DNA of 64,000 bases from Maricaulis sp. Its GTDB lineage: Bacteria; Pseudomonadota; Alphaproteobacteria; Caulobacterales; Maricaulaceae. The stretch is from contig NZ_JASBRQ010000088.1 of the NCBI RefSeq assembly GCF_030149425.1, positions 1-64,000 on the forward strand, read 5' to 3'. A program made the position numbers and the translations under genes. This document shows positions 41,980 through 51,306 of the stretch, in pieces. Every line of letters starts with the position of its first letter. Position 1 is the stretch's first letter. Under the pieces are notes generated by a model that saw only the letters and a list, made by a program, of their open reading frames with translations, was not told the DNA's origin and ran no database searches.

Positions 41980-44283
41980 ATGTCGGAACAAAGGCCAGAC
42001 AGGATAGTCGAGCCGGGGCTGGGCAGTGATGCCGGCGACTGGCAGGACGGCTCCGACACGGAGACCTGGGTGTCCCAGGTGCTGCCGGGCATTCTGGCTG
42101 TAGCCTTCGTGATTGTGGTTGCTCTCGCCGTGGCCGCAGGCGAGCGCGCGCTGATGACGTCAGCGCGACAAACCAATGCCTCGACCCTGCAATCTGTGCT
42201 GGCCAATACGATACAGCGTTTTGAGGCCTGGGCGCTGCACCAGGAGGATCACGGCAGTATCTGGCTCGATGATGAAGGGCTGATCGCAACGGTCAAAGAG
42301 CTGCGTGAGCTGGGAAGCGCTTCAGAGCTGATGTCGGCTGACGTGCAGCTCGAGGCGCGCATGCGCCTCGACACGCGCGTCGCCGAATATGGCTATCGTG
42401 GCTATGAGCTCGTTGATCGGGGCGGCAGGGTGCTGTCGGCAATGGACGAGCAGCGGCTCGGCCTGCAAAGCGAGGCCCTGCGCGTCTCGGGCACAGCGGC
42501 TGATGGTATTCGGCTGACCTCGCCGCGCATCCTTGACCGGCTGCAGTCCGGCGAGGAGGGCGATGGTCATAGTGAGCTGAGCGTCATCGACTTGATCATC
42601 CCGCTGCGTGAGCCTGCCGGGGTCGTCGGCTTTCTGATTTTCGAGGTCGATCCTCTGCGCGAATACACCTCGACCTTCCAGGTCGGGCGCACTGGCGTAT
42701 CTGGCGATACCTATGTGGTGAACAGCTCCGGTCGCCTGTTGAGCAATTCGCGCTATGACCGGCAATTCATTGAGGCCGGGCTGTTGCCCGAGGGACATCC
42801 GTCCATGCTGCATCTCGATGCGCGTGATCCGGGAATGACCTTGCGCTCGATCTCGTCGGGAGTGCGCCCCTATGGCGAGTGGCCGTTGACCTTCGCCGCG
42901 CGCGATGTGACGGCCGGAAATCGGGGACAGAACCTTGAAGGTTATCGCGATCCGCGCGGCGTTCTGGTGATGGGGGCCTGGGAATGGAGTGAGAAGCGCG
43001 ACTTCGGGGTGATCACCGAGATCGAACTCTCAGAAGCGCTGGCCGGAGCGAGCCAGGCGCAGGCTGTTCTGCGCGTTTTCGCTGTGGCCATGGCGCTGTC
43101 ATTCATTCTTCTTGCGGTCCTTTTCAGTGCGCACCGGAATATCAGTCGCCAGCGCGCGCTGGTGACGCAGGAAGCGCGTCAGCGCTTGAGCCAGATCCTG
43201 ATGTCGGCCGGCGAGGGGATCTACGGCATCGATCGCGATGGGGCGATCACCTTCGTCAATCGAAGTGCCTGCGAAATGCTGGGCTATAGCGAGGACGAGC
43301 TGGTCGGCAAATCGTCTCACGCCATGATCCACCATTCGCATCGCGACGGTACCATTTATCCGCGCGAGGAATGCCCGGTTCATACCGCTGGCGTTCCAAT
43401 TGTGGAAACCGACAAGGAAGTGTTCTGGACCAAAAGCGGTCAGCCCATTCCGATCGAGTTCTCGACCACGGCGATCAATCCGGATGATGTCAGCGGCGGT
43501 GCTGTTGTCACCTTCCGCGATATTTCCAAACGGCGTCAGGACGAACAGGCGCTGCGCCGCTATGCCCAGGAGCTCAAGCGCTCCAATGCCGAGCTGCAGG
43601 AGTTCGCTTACGCCGCTTCGCATGACCTGCAGGAGCCGTTGCGGAAAATCCAGGCGTTCGGCGACCGCCTGTCGAACAAATACGGCGCCGAATTCGATGA
43701 TACCGGTCGCCACTATCTCGAGCGCATGGTCGATGCCGCGGGCCGAATGCGGCAATTGATCGATGATTTGCTGAGCTATTCCCGGGTCAATTCCAAGACC
43801 ACCTCCTTCCTGCCGGTTGAGTTGTCTGCCGTGGTCGCGGATGTCGTGTCTGACCTCGAGCCACGCATCGCCTCGGAAGATGCGAAAATCCGCGTCGGCG
43901 AGCTGCCGGCAATCGAAGCCGATCCGGCACAAATGCATCAGCTCTTCCTCAACCTGATTGCCAATGCGCTCAAATTCCGCCGTGCCGGGACGCAGCCCTC
44001 GATTTCGATCGAAGGCTCGGTTGAGGTCGGAGAGGCCGGTGCGGTGGCCCGTATTGCTGTTGCCGACAATGGTATCGGTTTCGAGCCTCGCCATGCGGAG
44101 CGGATTTTCGGCATGTTTGAGCGTCTGCACGGCCGCGAGGAGTTCGATGGAACCGGTGTCGGACTGGCAACCTGTCGCAAGATCGCTGAGCGCCATTCCG
44201 GCGAGCTGACCGCCTGGGGCGAGCCGGATGCGGGCGCGGTCTTCACGCTGATATTGCCGATCCGGCAGGGCGGCGGGATATGA
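41980..44283 (+). CDS. Membrane sensor histidine kinase (periplasmic sensor + PAS + HisKA + HATPase)
   Basis: Two TM segments around a large sensor; PAS (GIYGIDRDGAITFVNRSACEMLGYSEDELVGK); EFAYAASHDLQEPLRKIQAFG; HATPase G boxes. Confidence 0.88.
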   Translation: MSEQRPDRIVEPGLGSDAGDWQDGSDTETWVSQVLPGILAVAFVIVVALAVAAGERALMTSARQTNASTLQSVLANTIQRFEAWALHQEDHGSIWLDDEGLIATVKELRELGSASELMSADVQLEARMRLDTRVAEYGYRGYELVDRGGRVLSAMDEQRLGLQSEALRVSGTAADGIRLTSPRILDRLQSGEEGDGHSELSVIDLIIPLREPAGVVGFLIFEVDPLREYTSTFQVGRTGVSGDTYVVNSSGRLLSNSRYDRQFIEAGLLPEGHPSMLHLDARDPGMTLRSISSGVRPYGEWPLTFAARDVTAGNRGQNLEGYRDPRGVLVMGAWEWSEKRDFGVITEIELSEALAGASQAQAVLRVFAVAMALSFILLAVLFSAHRNISRQRALVTQEARQRLSQILMSAGEGIYGIDRDGAITFVNRSACEMLGYSEDELVGKSSHAMIHHSHRDGTIYPREECPVHTAGVPIVETDKEVFWTKSGQPIPIEFSTTAINPDDVSGGAVVTFRDISKRRQDEQALRRYAQELKRSNAELQEFAYAASHDLQEPLRKIQAFGDRLSNKYGAEFDDTGRHYLERMVDAAGRMRQLIDDLLSYSRVNSKTTSFLPVELSAVVADVVSDLEPRIASEDAKIRVGELPAIEADPAQMHQLFLNLIANALKFRRAGTQPSISIEGSVEVGEAGAVARIAVADNGIGFEPRHAERIFGMFERLHGREEFDGTGVGLATCRKIAERHSGELTAWGEPDAGAVFTLILPIRQGGGI

Positions 44284-45257
44284 GCCAGGGACAGGACAAT
44301 AAGGACCGTAGCGGGGGGCGGCCCGCCGAGCGTGGCCTCCTGCGACCGGACATGCTGATCGGTATTATCCCGGTGATCCTGGCCGCTGGGGCGGTGATCG
44401 CCCTGATCCTGCCGGGTCTACCGGCGGATATTCGCGCTGTCACGTCGCTGGCGGTTGTCGCGGTAACCGGAGCCGGACTGGGGTCGGCCTTGTATCTGGC
44501 CAGTCGCCTGACCGAAGTGGAACGGGCTCGGCGTGAGGCATCGGAACACGCCGAAGAGCTGGCTCGGATCAATGAAGACCTGAAAGTTTTCGCCTCCGCT
44601 GCGTCGCACGATTTGCAGGAGCCCCTGCGCAAGGTGGAGAGTTTCGGCGGCCGTTTGGCCGACCGTTATGCGGACCAGCTTGGCGATGACGGTCAGCTCT
44701 ATCTCGACCGCATGATCGATGCGGCCGGTCGAATGCGGCATCTGATAGATTCGCTACTGGAGTTTTCCCGCGCCAGCCAGCGCGACATCAAGCATGAGCG
44801 CGTCGATCTGAACGATGTGCTGGAGATCGTGCTCGATGCCCTGTCCGAACAGGTCAAGCGCTCCGGTGCGGTGATCACGGCCGTAGATTTGCCATCCGTT
44901 TATGGGGATGCAGGGCAGATACGGATTGTGTTACAAAACCTTCTGGGTAATGCTTTGAAATACCAACCGGCGGGGCAGAGGCCGGAAATCACCTTTTCGG
45001 CGGGGCAGGCCGAGCATGCCGGGAGGGCATATGCGGAGATCTCCGTGGCCGATAATGGTATCGGCTTCGATCCGAAATATTCCGATCGTATCTTCTCGAT
45101 GTTCGAGCGGTTGCATTCGCGCAATGAGTATAGTGGCGCCGGTATCGGTCTCGCCACGTGTATGAAAATCGTTCAGCGTCACAAGGGCACGCTTCGCGCG
45201 AGCTCTCAGCCGGGACAGGGCGCGACTTTCACCCTGGGGCTACCGGCTCAGCAGTAA
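44280..45257 (+). CDS. Sensor histidine kinase (2 TM + HisKA + HATPase)
   Basis: VFASAASHDLQEPLRKVESFGGRLADRYADQLGDDGQLYLDRMIDAAGRMRHLIDSLL; 4-bp overlap with the upstream HK. Confidence 0.88.
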   Translation: MSQGQDNKDRSGGRPAERGLLRPDMLIGIIPVILAAGAVIALILPGLPADIRAVTSLAVVAVTGAGLGSALYLASRLTEVERARREASEHAEELARINEDLKVFASAASHDLQEPLRKVESFGGRLADRYADQLGDDGQLYLDRMIDAAGRMRHLIDSLLEFSRASQRDIKHERVDLNDVLEIVLDALSEQVKRSGAVITAVDLPSVYGDAGQIRIVLQNLLGNALKYQPAGQRPEITFSAGQAEHAGRAYAEISVADNGIGFDPKYSDRIFSMFERLHSRNEYSGAGIGLATCMKIVQRHKGTLRASSQPGQGATFTLGLPAQQ

Positions 45258-45314
45258 AGGTTGAAAAAACCCGGTCTGGGGGCTACGGGTTGGGACAAGC
45301 AAAGAGGCGGGCAT

Positions 45315-45791
45315 ATGAGCACTGAAGACGCGCTTTTCACGATCTTGATGGTGGATGACGACCCGGATGATCGTCTCCTGTTCAAAGAGGCGTGCGAGGA
45401 AGTGCGCCTGCGCAATCCGCTCGAATTCCTCGAGAATGGCGAGCAATTGCTCGATTACCTCAAGCGCGAGGGCAATTACGCTCACCTCAAGGGCGAGCCC
45501 TTCCCGGGCATTATCCTGCTCGATCTCAACATGCCGTTGAAGGACGGGCGTGAAGCGCTGGAAGAGGTCAAAGCTGACCCGAATCTGCGCGATATCCCGA
45601 TCATCATCCTGACTACCTCGAAGAGCGAAGACGACATTCTGTCCAGCTACGGCTTGGGTGCGTCCTCCTATATCGTGAAGCCGATCTCGCTCGACCGCCT
45701 GATGCGGGTGATCAATTCGATTGGTGAGTATTGGGTCCAGATCGTGGAAGCGCCCGGGCAGCCGGCCGCCGATCAGGAACCGATCGACTAG
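45315..45791 (+). CDS. Single-domain response regulator (Rcp1-like)
   Basis: FTILMVDDDPDDRLLFKEACEEV...GIILLDLNMPLKDGREALEEVK...IIILTTSKSEDDI. Confidence 0.9.
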   Translation: MSTEDALFTILMVDDDPDDRLLFKEACEEVRLRNPLEFLENGEQLLDYLKREGNYAHLKGEPFPGIILLDLNMPLKDGREALEEVKADPNLRDIPIIILTTSKSEDDILSSYGLGASSYIVKPISLDRLMRVINSIGEYWVQIVEAPGQPAADQEPID

Positions 45792-45889
45792 TCTGCCGTT
45801 TTCCCGCCGGATTCCCCTGCAAAGAGTATTGTCATGTGTCCGGCGTTTAGCCGGGCTAAGAAGGACGTGGGGATAAAGGGAGCGGGGCC

Positions 45890-46519
45890 ATGAGCCGTCT
45901 GACAGGAATTTCCGTGACGCTTTTCGTGTCCATGGTTCTGGCCATGGTCATGCTGGTCTCGCTCTGGTTCTACCTGCCGCAATGGCTCGGCTGGGTGCAG
46001 GACGGTGCCGACCTGATCGAGGACGCCATCGTCTCCATCCCGATGCCCGAGCGCTACAACAACCTGGTGCGCATCTATGCCAGTGACGACAAGATCGTCC
46101 TGCTGCTGTTCACGATTATCGCCCGCATCATGCTCGGTGTGATCGGCAATATCTGGACCCGCTTTACCCAGCGCGACCGCTACCATGTCGCAGGGCCGGG
46201 CCTGATTTCCTCGATCGCGTCGATGATCTCGACCCTGATGCTGTCCTTCGTGCTGGCCATTTTGATGCTGTCGACGCTCGCCCTGACGGCGGAAGGTCTG
46301 CTGCATGCCATGCTCGATATGGCGGACTATGTCGAAGACATGCTGGCGCAATTGCCGCTGCCGGGGCGCTGGACGGCGGGCGTGCGCTACATCGTGTCTG
46401 ACGACAAGATCCTGCTGCTGTTCTTCACCATCGTGGCGCGCATCGGTATCGCCCTGGTCGCGACGAGCTTCACCTCTGCCATGGTGGGCAACAAGCCGCG
46501 CATTATTGCTCCGGCCTAG
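45890..46519 (+). CDS. Hypothetical membrane protein with internal tandem duplication
   Basis: 209 aa; ASDDKIVLLLFTIIARIMLGVI and VSDDKILLLFFTIVARIGIALV in equivalent positions of the two halves. Confidence 0.7.
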   Translation: MSRLTGISVTLFVSMVLAMVMLVSLWFYLPQWLGWVQDGADLIEDAIVSIPMPERYNNLVRIYASDDKIVLLLFTIIARIMLGVIGNIWTRFTQRDRYHVAGPGLISSIASMISTLMLSFVLAILMLSTLALTAEGLLHAMLDMADYVEDMLAQLPLPGRWTAGVRYIVSDDKILLLFFTIVARIGIALVATSFTSAMVGNKPRIIAPA

Positions 46520-46522
46520 GGC

Positions 46523-47533
46523 TCAGCCGCTCAGCGCCTTGACCAGGTAGGGCAGGGAAATGTCCATCCGGTAATCCACCGAGGAGTGATTGTCGGGGAA
46601 TTCCTCATAAATGTGTTCGACTCCCATCGCCGTCAGCTTGCGGGTCATGCGGCGGGCGCCATAAACCAGGTTGTACTGGTCGACATCGCCGCAATCGATA
46701 TAGAGCGCCTTAAGCCGTTTCAGACCTTCGCCATGGGCGTCGGCAAGTTCCAGCGGGTCCCACCGTTTCCATTGCGCCCAGCGTTCCTCAATGAGCTCGC
46801 AGGTATCCATGGTGACCGGCAGGCGGATGCCGAGATAGCTGTCCGGATCAGGATCATAGGTCGCGGCCATGGCCAGGATCATGAGCGCGTGCAGGTCATC
46901 TCCGGACAGTTTCACCGCGTTTTCGAAGCTGTCGATGAAGCGTTCGATGGTACCACCGCCCTTGGCGATGCGGCGCAGCGTGTGCGGGAAGTCCGGCGCA
47001 TAGCCCAGTTCAAACCCCATATCGCCCGCATGGCAGGCGGCTGCCGCCCAGAAATCGGGATATAAAAGCGCATGCACCATGGAGCCGTACCCGCCTGAGC
47101 TCTTCCCGAACACGCCACGCTTGCCATCACCGCCGCAACCGAACTGGGTTTCGATCGCAGGTACGCATTCCCGGATCAGGAAATCGGCCCAATTCCCCAT
47201 CGCCGCAGAGTTGATATACTGATTGCCGCCGAGCCGGGTGAAGCAATCGGGAAACGCGATGACGCAGGGCGCCATCTTGCCCTCGGCAATCAACCGGTCC
47301 GCGCGTTCGGGAACATTCTCGCCGAAATTTTGCCAATTGGTGTGCTTGGGCCCGCCAGCGGTAAACCCGACCAGATCGACCAGGAGCGGAAGGCCTTTGC
47401 CGTCATGTCCGGCCGGCACATAGACATCGACCCGGCGGTCAAGGTCGTCGCCGAGCATATTATTGGCAATCGCCTGACTGGTGACGGTGATCGACGTAAC
47501 CGTGCCGGCGGGGGTGTCGGAGTTTCGGCGCAT
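46523..47533 (-). CDS. Alpha/beta hydrolase, esterase family
   Basis: GVFGKSSGGYGSMVHALLYPDFWAA; EFPDNHSSVDYR. Confidence 0.8.
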   Translation of the reverse strand: MRRNSDTPAGTVTSITVTSQAIANNMLGDDLDRRVDVYVPAGHDGKGLPLLVDLVGFTAGGPKHTNWQNFGENVPERADRLIAEGKMAPCVIAFPDCFTRLGGNQYINSAAMGNWADFLIRECVPAIETQFGCGGDGKRGVFGKSSGGYGSMVHALLYPDFWAAAACHAGDMGFELGYAPDFPHTLRRIAKGGGTIERFIDSFENAVKLSGDDLHALMILAMAATYDPDPDSYLGIRLPVTMDTCELIEERWAQWKRWDPLELADAHGEGLKRLKALYIDCGDVDQYNLVYGARRMTRKLTAMGVEHIYEEFPDNHSSVDYRMDISLPYLVKALSG

Positions 47534-47624
47534 GGGGAACCTCTTGCGATTTGCCGCCAGCCTAGCCATGCGCAGAGCCGAGGCAAGCGCTTGAGATCAG
47601 CAGCAAGTCAGGCCAAGTTGAAGC

Positions 47625-48185
47625 ATGAGCATTGCCAAGACTTACATCACCGCCGATGAGCTGTTGCGCGACAGTTTCAAACTGGCTTCCCAGGTCATCG
47701 AACGCGGTTTTCTCCCCACCCATATTGTCGGTGTCTGGCGCGGTGGAGCGCCGGTCGGGATCGCGGTCCAGGAATATCTGGAATACAAGGGCATCAAAAC
47801 CGATCACATCGCCCTGCGAACCTCGTCCTATACCGGCATTGATCAGCAATCGCGTGAGGTGAAGGTCTATGGCGAGGGCTATCTGGTCGACACGCTCGAT
47901 GCGACGGACCGGGTTCTGATCGTCGATGATGTGTTCGATAGCGGCCGTTCGATCGAGGCCATCCTGCGTGTCCTCAAGTCGAAGCTGCGGCGCAATTATC
48001 CCGTCGATACCCGTATCGCCACCGTCTATTACAAACCCAAGCGCAATACGACCGAGTTGACGCCGGACTTCTTCCTGCATGAATGCGATGACTGGCTGGT
48101 CTTTCCGCACGAGCTGTGTGGTTTGAGTCCGGAAGAAGTGGCGGCGAAAGGTGTTGCGGCCCCGCCGGTGACGGACGAGGCATGA
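47625..48185 (+). CDS. Phosphoribosyltransferase (hypoxanthine PRTase-like)
   Basis: GVWRGGAPVGIAVQEYL...VLIVDDVFDSGRSIEAIL. Confidence 0.85.
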   Translation: MSIAKTYITADELLRDSFKLASQVIERGFLPTHIVGVWRGGAPVGIAVQEYLEYKGIKTDHIALRTSSYTGIDQQSREVKVYGEGYLVDTLDATDRVLIVDDVFDSGRSIEAILRVLKSKLRRNYPVDTRIATVYYKPKRNTTELTPDFFLHECDDWLVFPHELCGLSPEEVAAKGVAAPPVTDEA

Positions 48186-48481
48186 GCCTAGTCACCGAGG
48201 CGCAGATTCGCGGCATGGTCCTGGTGGCCGAGGGCGAGCTGGATGCCGCGCAGGCCGCACTGTGGAATGATATCCGTATTGAGCCGGAAGTCTGGTCCCC
48301 CGCGGACGGGGCCGAACATGGCGTCGGCTTCTGGGTCCTGGCCCGCCATGAGGGCGATCTGATCTGGTATGACAGCCTGGCTGAGGAATTCCGCGCAGGA
48401 ACAACTTTCGGCGAACAGGTCTTGCCGGAACCGGTTGCCGGCGCGCGGTCACTGGCCGAGTTGCTGGCGAAAGTCGCCTAG
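48182..48481 (+). CDS. Conserved hypothetical protein
   Basis: ATGA overlap with the upstream PRTase; 99-aa intact ORF. Confidence 0.6.
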   Translation: MSLVTEAQIRGMVLVAEGELDAAQAALWNDIRIEPEVWSPADGAEHGVGFWVLARHEGDLIWYDSLAEEFRAGTTFGEQVLPEPVAGARSLAELLAKVA

Positions 48482-49326
48482 GCCTCATCCAGACCGATGT
48501 CGAAGTTCGGTGCTGAATGGGTCAGCGCGCCGACGGAGATGACATCGACCCCGGTCTCGGCGATACCGCGCACGGTCTCCAGATTGACCCCGCCGGAGGC
48601 CTCCAGGATGACCTTGCCCTTGGCTTCAGCCACGGCACCGCGCAGGTCCTCGAGCGAGAAATTGTCCAGCAGTACGCTTTCCGCCCCGGCCTCGATCGCG
48701 GCGGGCAATTGATCCAGCCGGTCAACCTCGACCGCGACCCGGGTCATATGCCCGGCATTGGACTTGGCCGCCTGTACCGCTTCGGCGACCCCGCCGCAGA
48801 CGGCGACATGATTATCCTTGATCAGAATGGCGTCATCGAGCCCGAAGCGGTGTAATGCGCCGCCGCCGGCCTGAACGGCCTGGAGTTCAAAGGCGCGCAG
48901 GCCCGGCGTGGTTTTTCGCGTGTGAGCTATCCGCGCGCCCGTGCCGTCAACCGCATCGACATAACGCTTGGTGAAGGTCGCGATCCCGCTCATCCGGCCC
49001 ATGAAGTTGAGGGCGATACGCTCTGCCGACAGCAGCGCGCGCGCCTTGCCGAGGACGCTGGCGATGATATCGCCCGTCTCAACCCTTTCACCATCCTCGA
49101 CCTGGGTTTTGACCAGCGCTTCGGGATCCATCTGCCAGATCGCTTCAAGCGCCGGCTGCATGCCGCAGATCACACCGTCGCCGCGCGATTTGAAGAAGAA
49201 TTTCGCATTCGCAGTCGCCGGGATGCAGGCCAGGGCGGTGATATCGCCGCGGCCACCCTGGTCCTCGGCAAGCGCGCGGCTGACCGCGTCACGCAGGATA
49301 TGCGGCGGGATGGGATTGACGGTCAT
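48478..49326 (-). CDS. nadC: Carboxylating nicotinate-nucleotide diphosphorylase
   Basis: RIAHTRKTTPGLRAFELQAVQAGGGALHRFGLDDAILIKDNH; ILEASGGVNLETV. Confidence 0.95.
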   Translation of the reverse strand: MTVNPIPPHILRDAVSRALAEDQGGRGDITALACIPATANAKFFFKSRGDGVICGMQPALEAIWQMDPEALVKTQVEDGERVETGDIIASVLGKARALLSAERIALNFMGRMSGIATFTKRYVDAVDGTGARIAHTRKTTPGLRAFELQAVQAGGGALHRFGLDDAILIKDNHVAVCGGVAEAVQAAKSNAGHMTRVAVEVDRLDQLPAAIEAGAESVLLDNFSLEDLRGAVAEAKGKVILEASGGVNLETVRGIAETGVDVISVGALTHSAPNFDIGLDEA

Positions 49327-49334
49327 GATGTGTC

Positions 49335-50879
49335 CTATTCGGCCGGCAGGGCATTGGAGCGGCGAGATGCGTGCATTACCGCCAGATCTGCAAGGGTCAG
49401 GCGGGTGTGCCGGGCGTCCGGGCTGGTTTCAGGATAGTCGGTCCTGAAATGTCCGCCACGGCTTTCCTCACGCTGAAGCGCTGCGGTGGCTATGAAGCGT
49501 GCCGCCAGGATGGCATCGCTCTGTCCGTAGCGCGCTTCAATCTCGTCGATCAGCTCGACCAGCTGCCACAGTCCGGCTTGCGAGCGCTCGACCCCGCAAT
49601 GTCGCGACATCGCCTGGCGCAGACGGGTCAGGGCGAGGGGCGGAAGTGCCGGAGCGGCTTCCACGTTTTCAGGGTGTTGCCCGGCACGGGGGGGCTGAGG
49701 CTGGCGCGGTGTTGTGGTCCGGACGGCCTTGGCGCAGCGTGCCGCAGCGACCAGGCCTTCCGCCAGCGAGTTCGATGCCAGCCGGTTGGCGCCATGCAGG
49801 CCTGAGGAGGCGCATTCGCCAATCGCCCAAAGACCCTTGATGCTGGTGCGGCCATCAATATCCGTCATTACTCCGCCCATATGATAATGCGCGGTCGGGG
49901 CGACGGGGATGGGCTCGATACGTGGATCGATACCGGCGCGCTCACAGGCGGCGAAAACCGCAGGAAAGCGATCAGGAAAGTGCTCGCCGATGGCCTCGCG
50001 GCAATCGAGATAGGCACCCTGTCCATTAGCATTCTGGCGGTGGACCGCACGGGCGACCACGTCACGCGGTGCCAGCTCGGCATCGTCATGAACGGGTTTC
50101 ATGAAACGCTTGCCGGATGTGTCGGTGAGGGTCGCGCCTTCGCCGCGCAGGGCCTCGGTGCACAGTGGTGCAGGGTCCAGATCCGCATTGAGCGCGGTGG
50201 GATGGAATTGCACGAATTCGGGATCCTGGATCACAGCACCCAGACGCGCGGCCATGGCCATGGCCTGGCCCTGGGCGCCGGCGGGCGTCGTCGTCAGCGC
50301 AAACAATCCGCCCGCGCCTCCGGTGGCCAGCACTGTATGGGCGGCTGTAATGGCGGTCGTATCGCCTTGTGGTCCACGTGCGAGCGCGCCGCTGCAGCCG
50401 GTCTCGTCACCGAGGAGTTGAATGGCCGTCCAGCCCTCCAGAAGCTCCACATGAGCGGCGCTGCGCACTGCCTTGATCAAGGTCGCCATGATCGCTGCGC
50501 CGGCCCCATCGCCCTTCACCCGGGCGACCCGGTGTGCGGAATGAGCGGCTTCGCGCGACAAGGCCCAGCGATGGCCGTCGCGTTCGAACGGGGCGCCCAG
50601 GGCGGCGAGGGCTTCCACCTCTACTGCCGCGCCCTCGGCCATGGCTTGGGCCGCTTCGGGGGCAACCAGGCCGGCGCCGGCGCGGACCGTATCGGCCGCA
50701 TGTAGCGCCGCGCTGTCATCGCTGGCCAGGGCTGCCGATACCCCGCCCTGGGCCCAGGCCGAGGCCGAGCCTTCACCCAGTGGCGATCCGGTCAGCAGGG
50801 TCACCGGTTTGGGGGCGAGCTTCAAGGCTGCCCACAGACCGGCAATACCGGCTCCAATAATGAGCGTGCGGTCAGCCAT
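49335..50879 (-). CDS. nadB: L-aspartate oxidase
   Basis: LIIGAGIAGLWAALKLA...FVQFHPTAL...PTAHYHMGGVMTDIDGRTSIKGLWAIGECASSGLHGANRLASNSLAEGLV. Confidence 0.95.
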   Translation of the reverse strand: MADRTLIIGAGIAGLWAALKLAPKPVTLLTGSPLGEGSASAWAQGGVSAALASDDSAALHAADTVRAGAGLVAPEAAQAMAEGAAVEVEALAALGAPFERDGHRWALSREAAHSAHRVARVKGDGAGAAIMATLIKAVRSAAHVELLEGWTAIQLLGDETGCSGALARGPQGDTTAITAAHTVLATGGAGGLFALTTTPAGAQGQAMAMAARLGAVIQDPEFVQFHPTALNADLDPAPLCTEALRGEGATLTDTSGKRFMKPVHDDAELAPRDVVARAVHRQNANGQGAYLDCREAIGEHFPDRFPAVFAACERAGIDPRIEPIPVAPTAHYHMGGVMTDIDGRTSIKGLWAIGECASSGLHGANRLASNSLAEGLVAAARCAKAVRTTTPRQPQPPRAGQHPENVEAAPALPPLALTRLRQAMSRHCGVERSQAGLWQLVELIDEIEARYGQSDAILAARFIATAALQREESRGGHFRTDYPETSPDARHTRLTLADLAVMHASRRSNALPAE

Positions 50880-51297
50880 TACGGCCTCGCTCGCGCGCCG
50901 CAGCGAAATCGTCCAGCGCCTTGTTGAGGTCCTTGCAGACCTGGGCGTGTTGGGCCCGGTTGAGTTTCATGGGAAAGAAGCTGATCTCGATCAGCCGGTC
51001 GCGCTCGGCATCGGAAAACCGCCCGGCCAAATGCCGGCCTACGGCCTGGAACAGGAGCGAGCGGCGGATCTTCATGACATCCTCACCGTCGAACCGGTCC
51101 TGATGCAATTCGAAACCGGCAATACTGGCCGGGTCGACGGCACGCAGCAGGGCGTTGACCTTGTCATTATGCGCCACGGCGTCGGACGGCCCGTCCTGGA
51201 ATTTGGCATTGGTGATCAACAGGCTGAGCAGGCTCTGCCCGTCCTGGTCAGTACCGAAATCGTAGAGTTCGCGACCGTCCTGGCTGACGAGTTTCAC
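50872..51297 (-). CDS. Conserved hypothetical protein embedded between nadA and nadB
   Basis: 141-aa ORF, 8-bp overlap with nadB and 9 bp from nadA; no family recognised. Confidence 0.75.
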   Translation of the reverse strand: MKLVSQDGRELYDFGTDQDGQSLLSLLITNAKFQDGPSDAVAHNDKVNALLRAVDPASIAGFELHQDRFDGEDVMKIRRSLLFQAVGRHLAGRFSDAERDRLIEISFFPMKLNRAQHAQVCKDLNKALDDFAAARERGRNG

Positions 51298-51306
51298 GCC
51301 GCTCTC

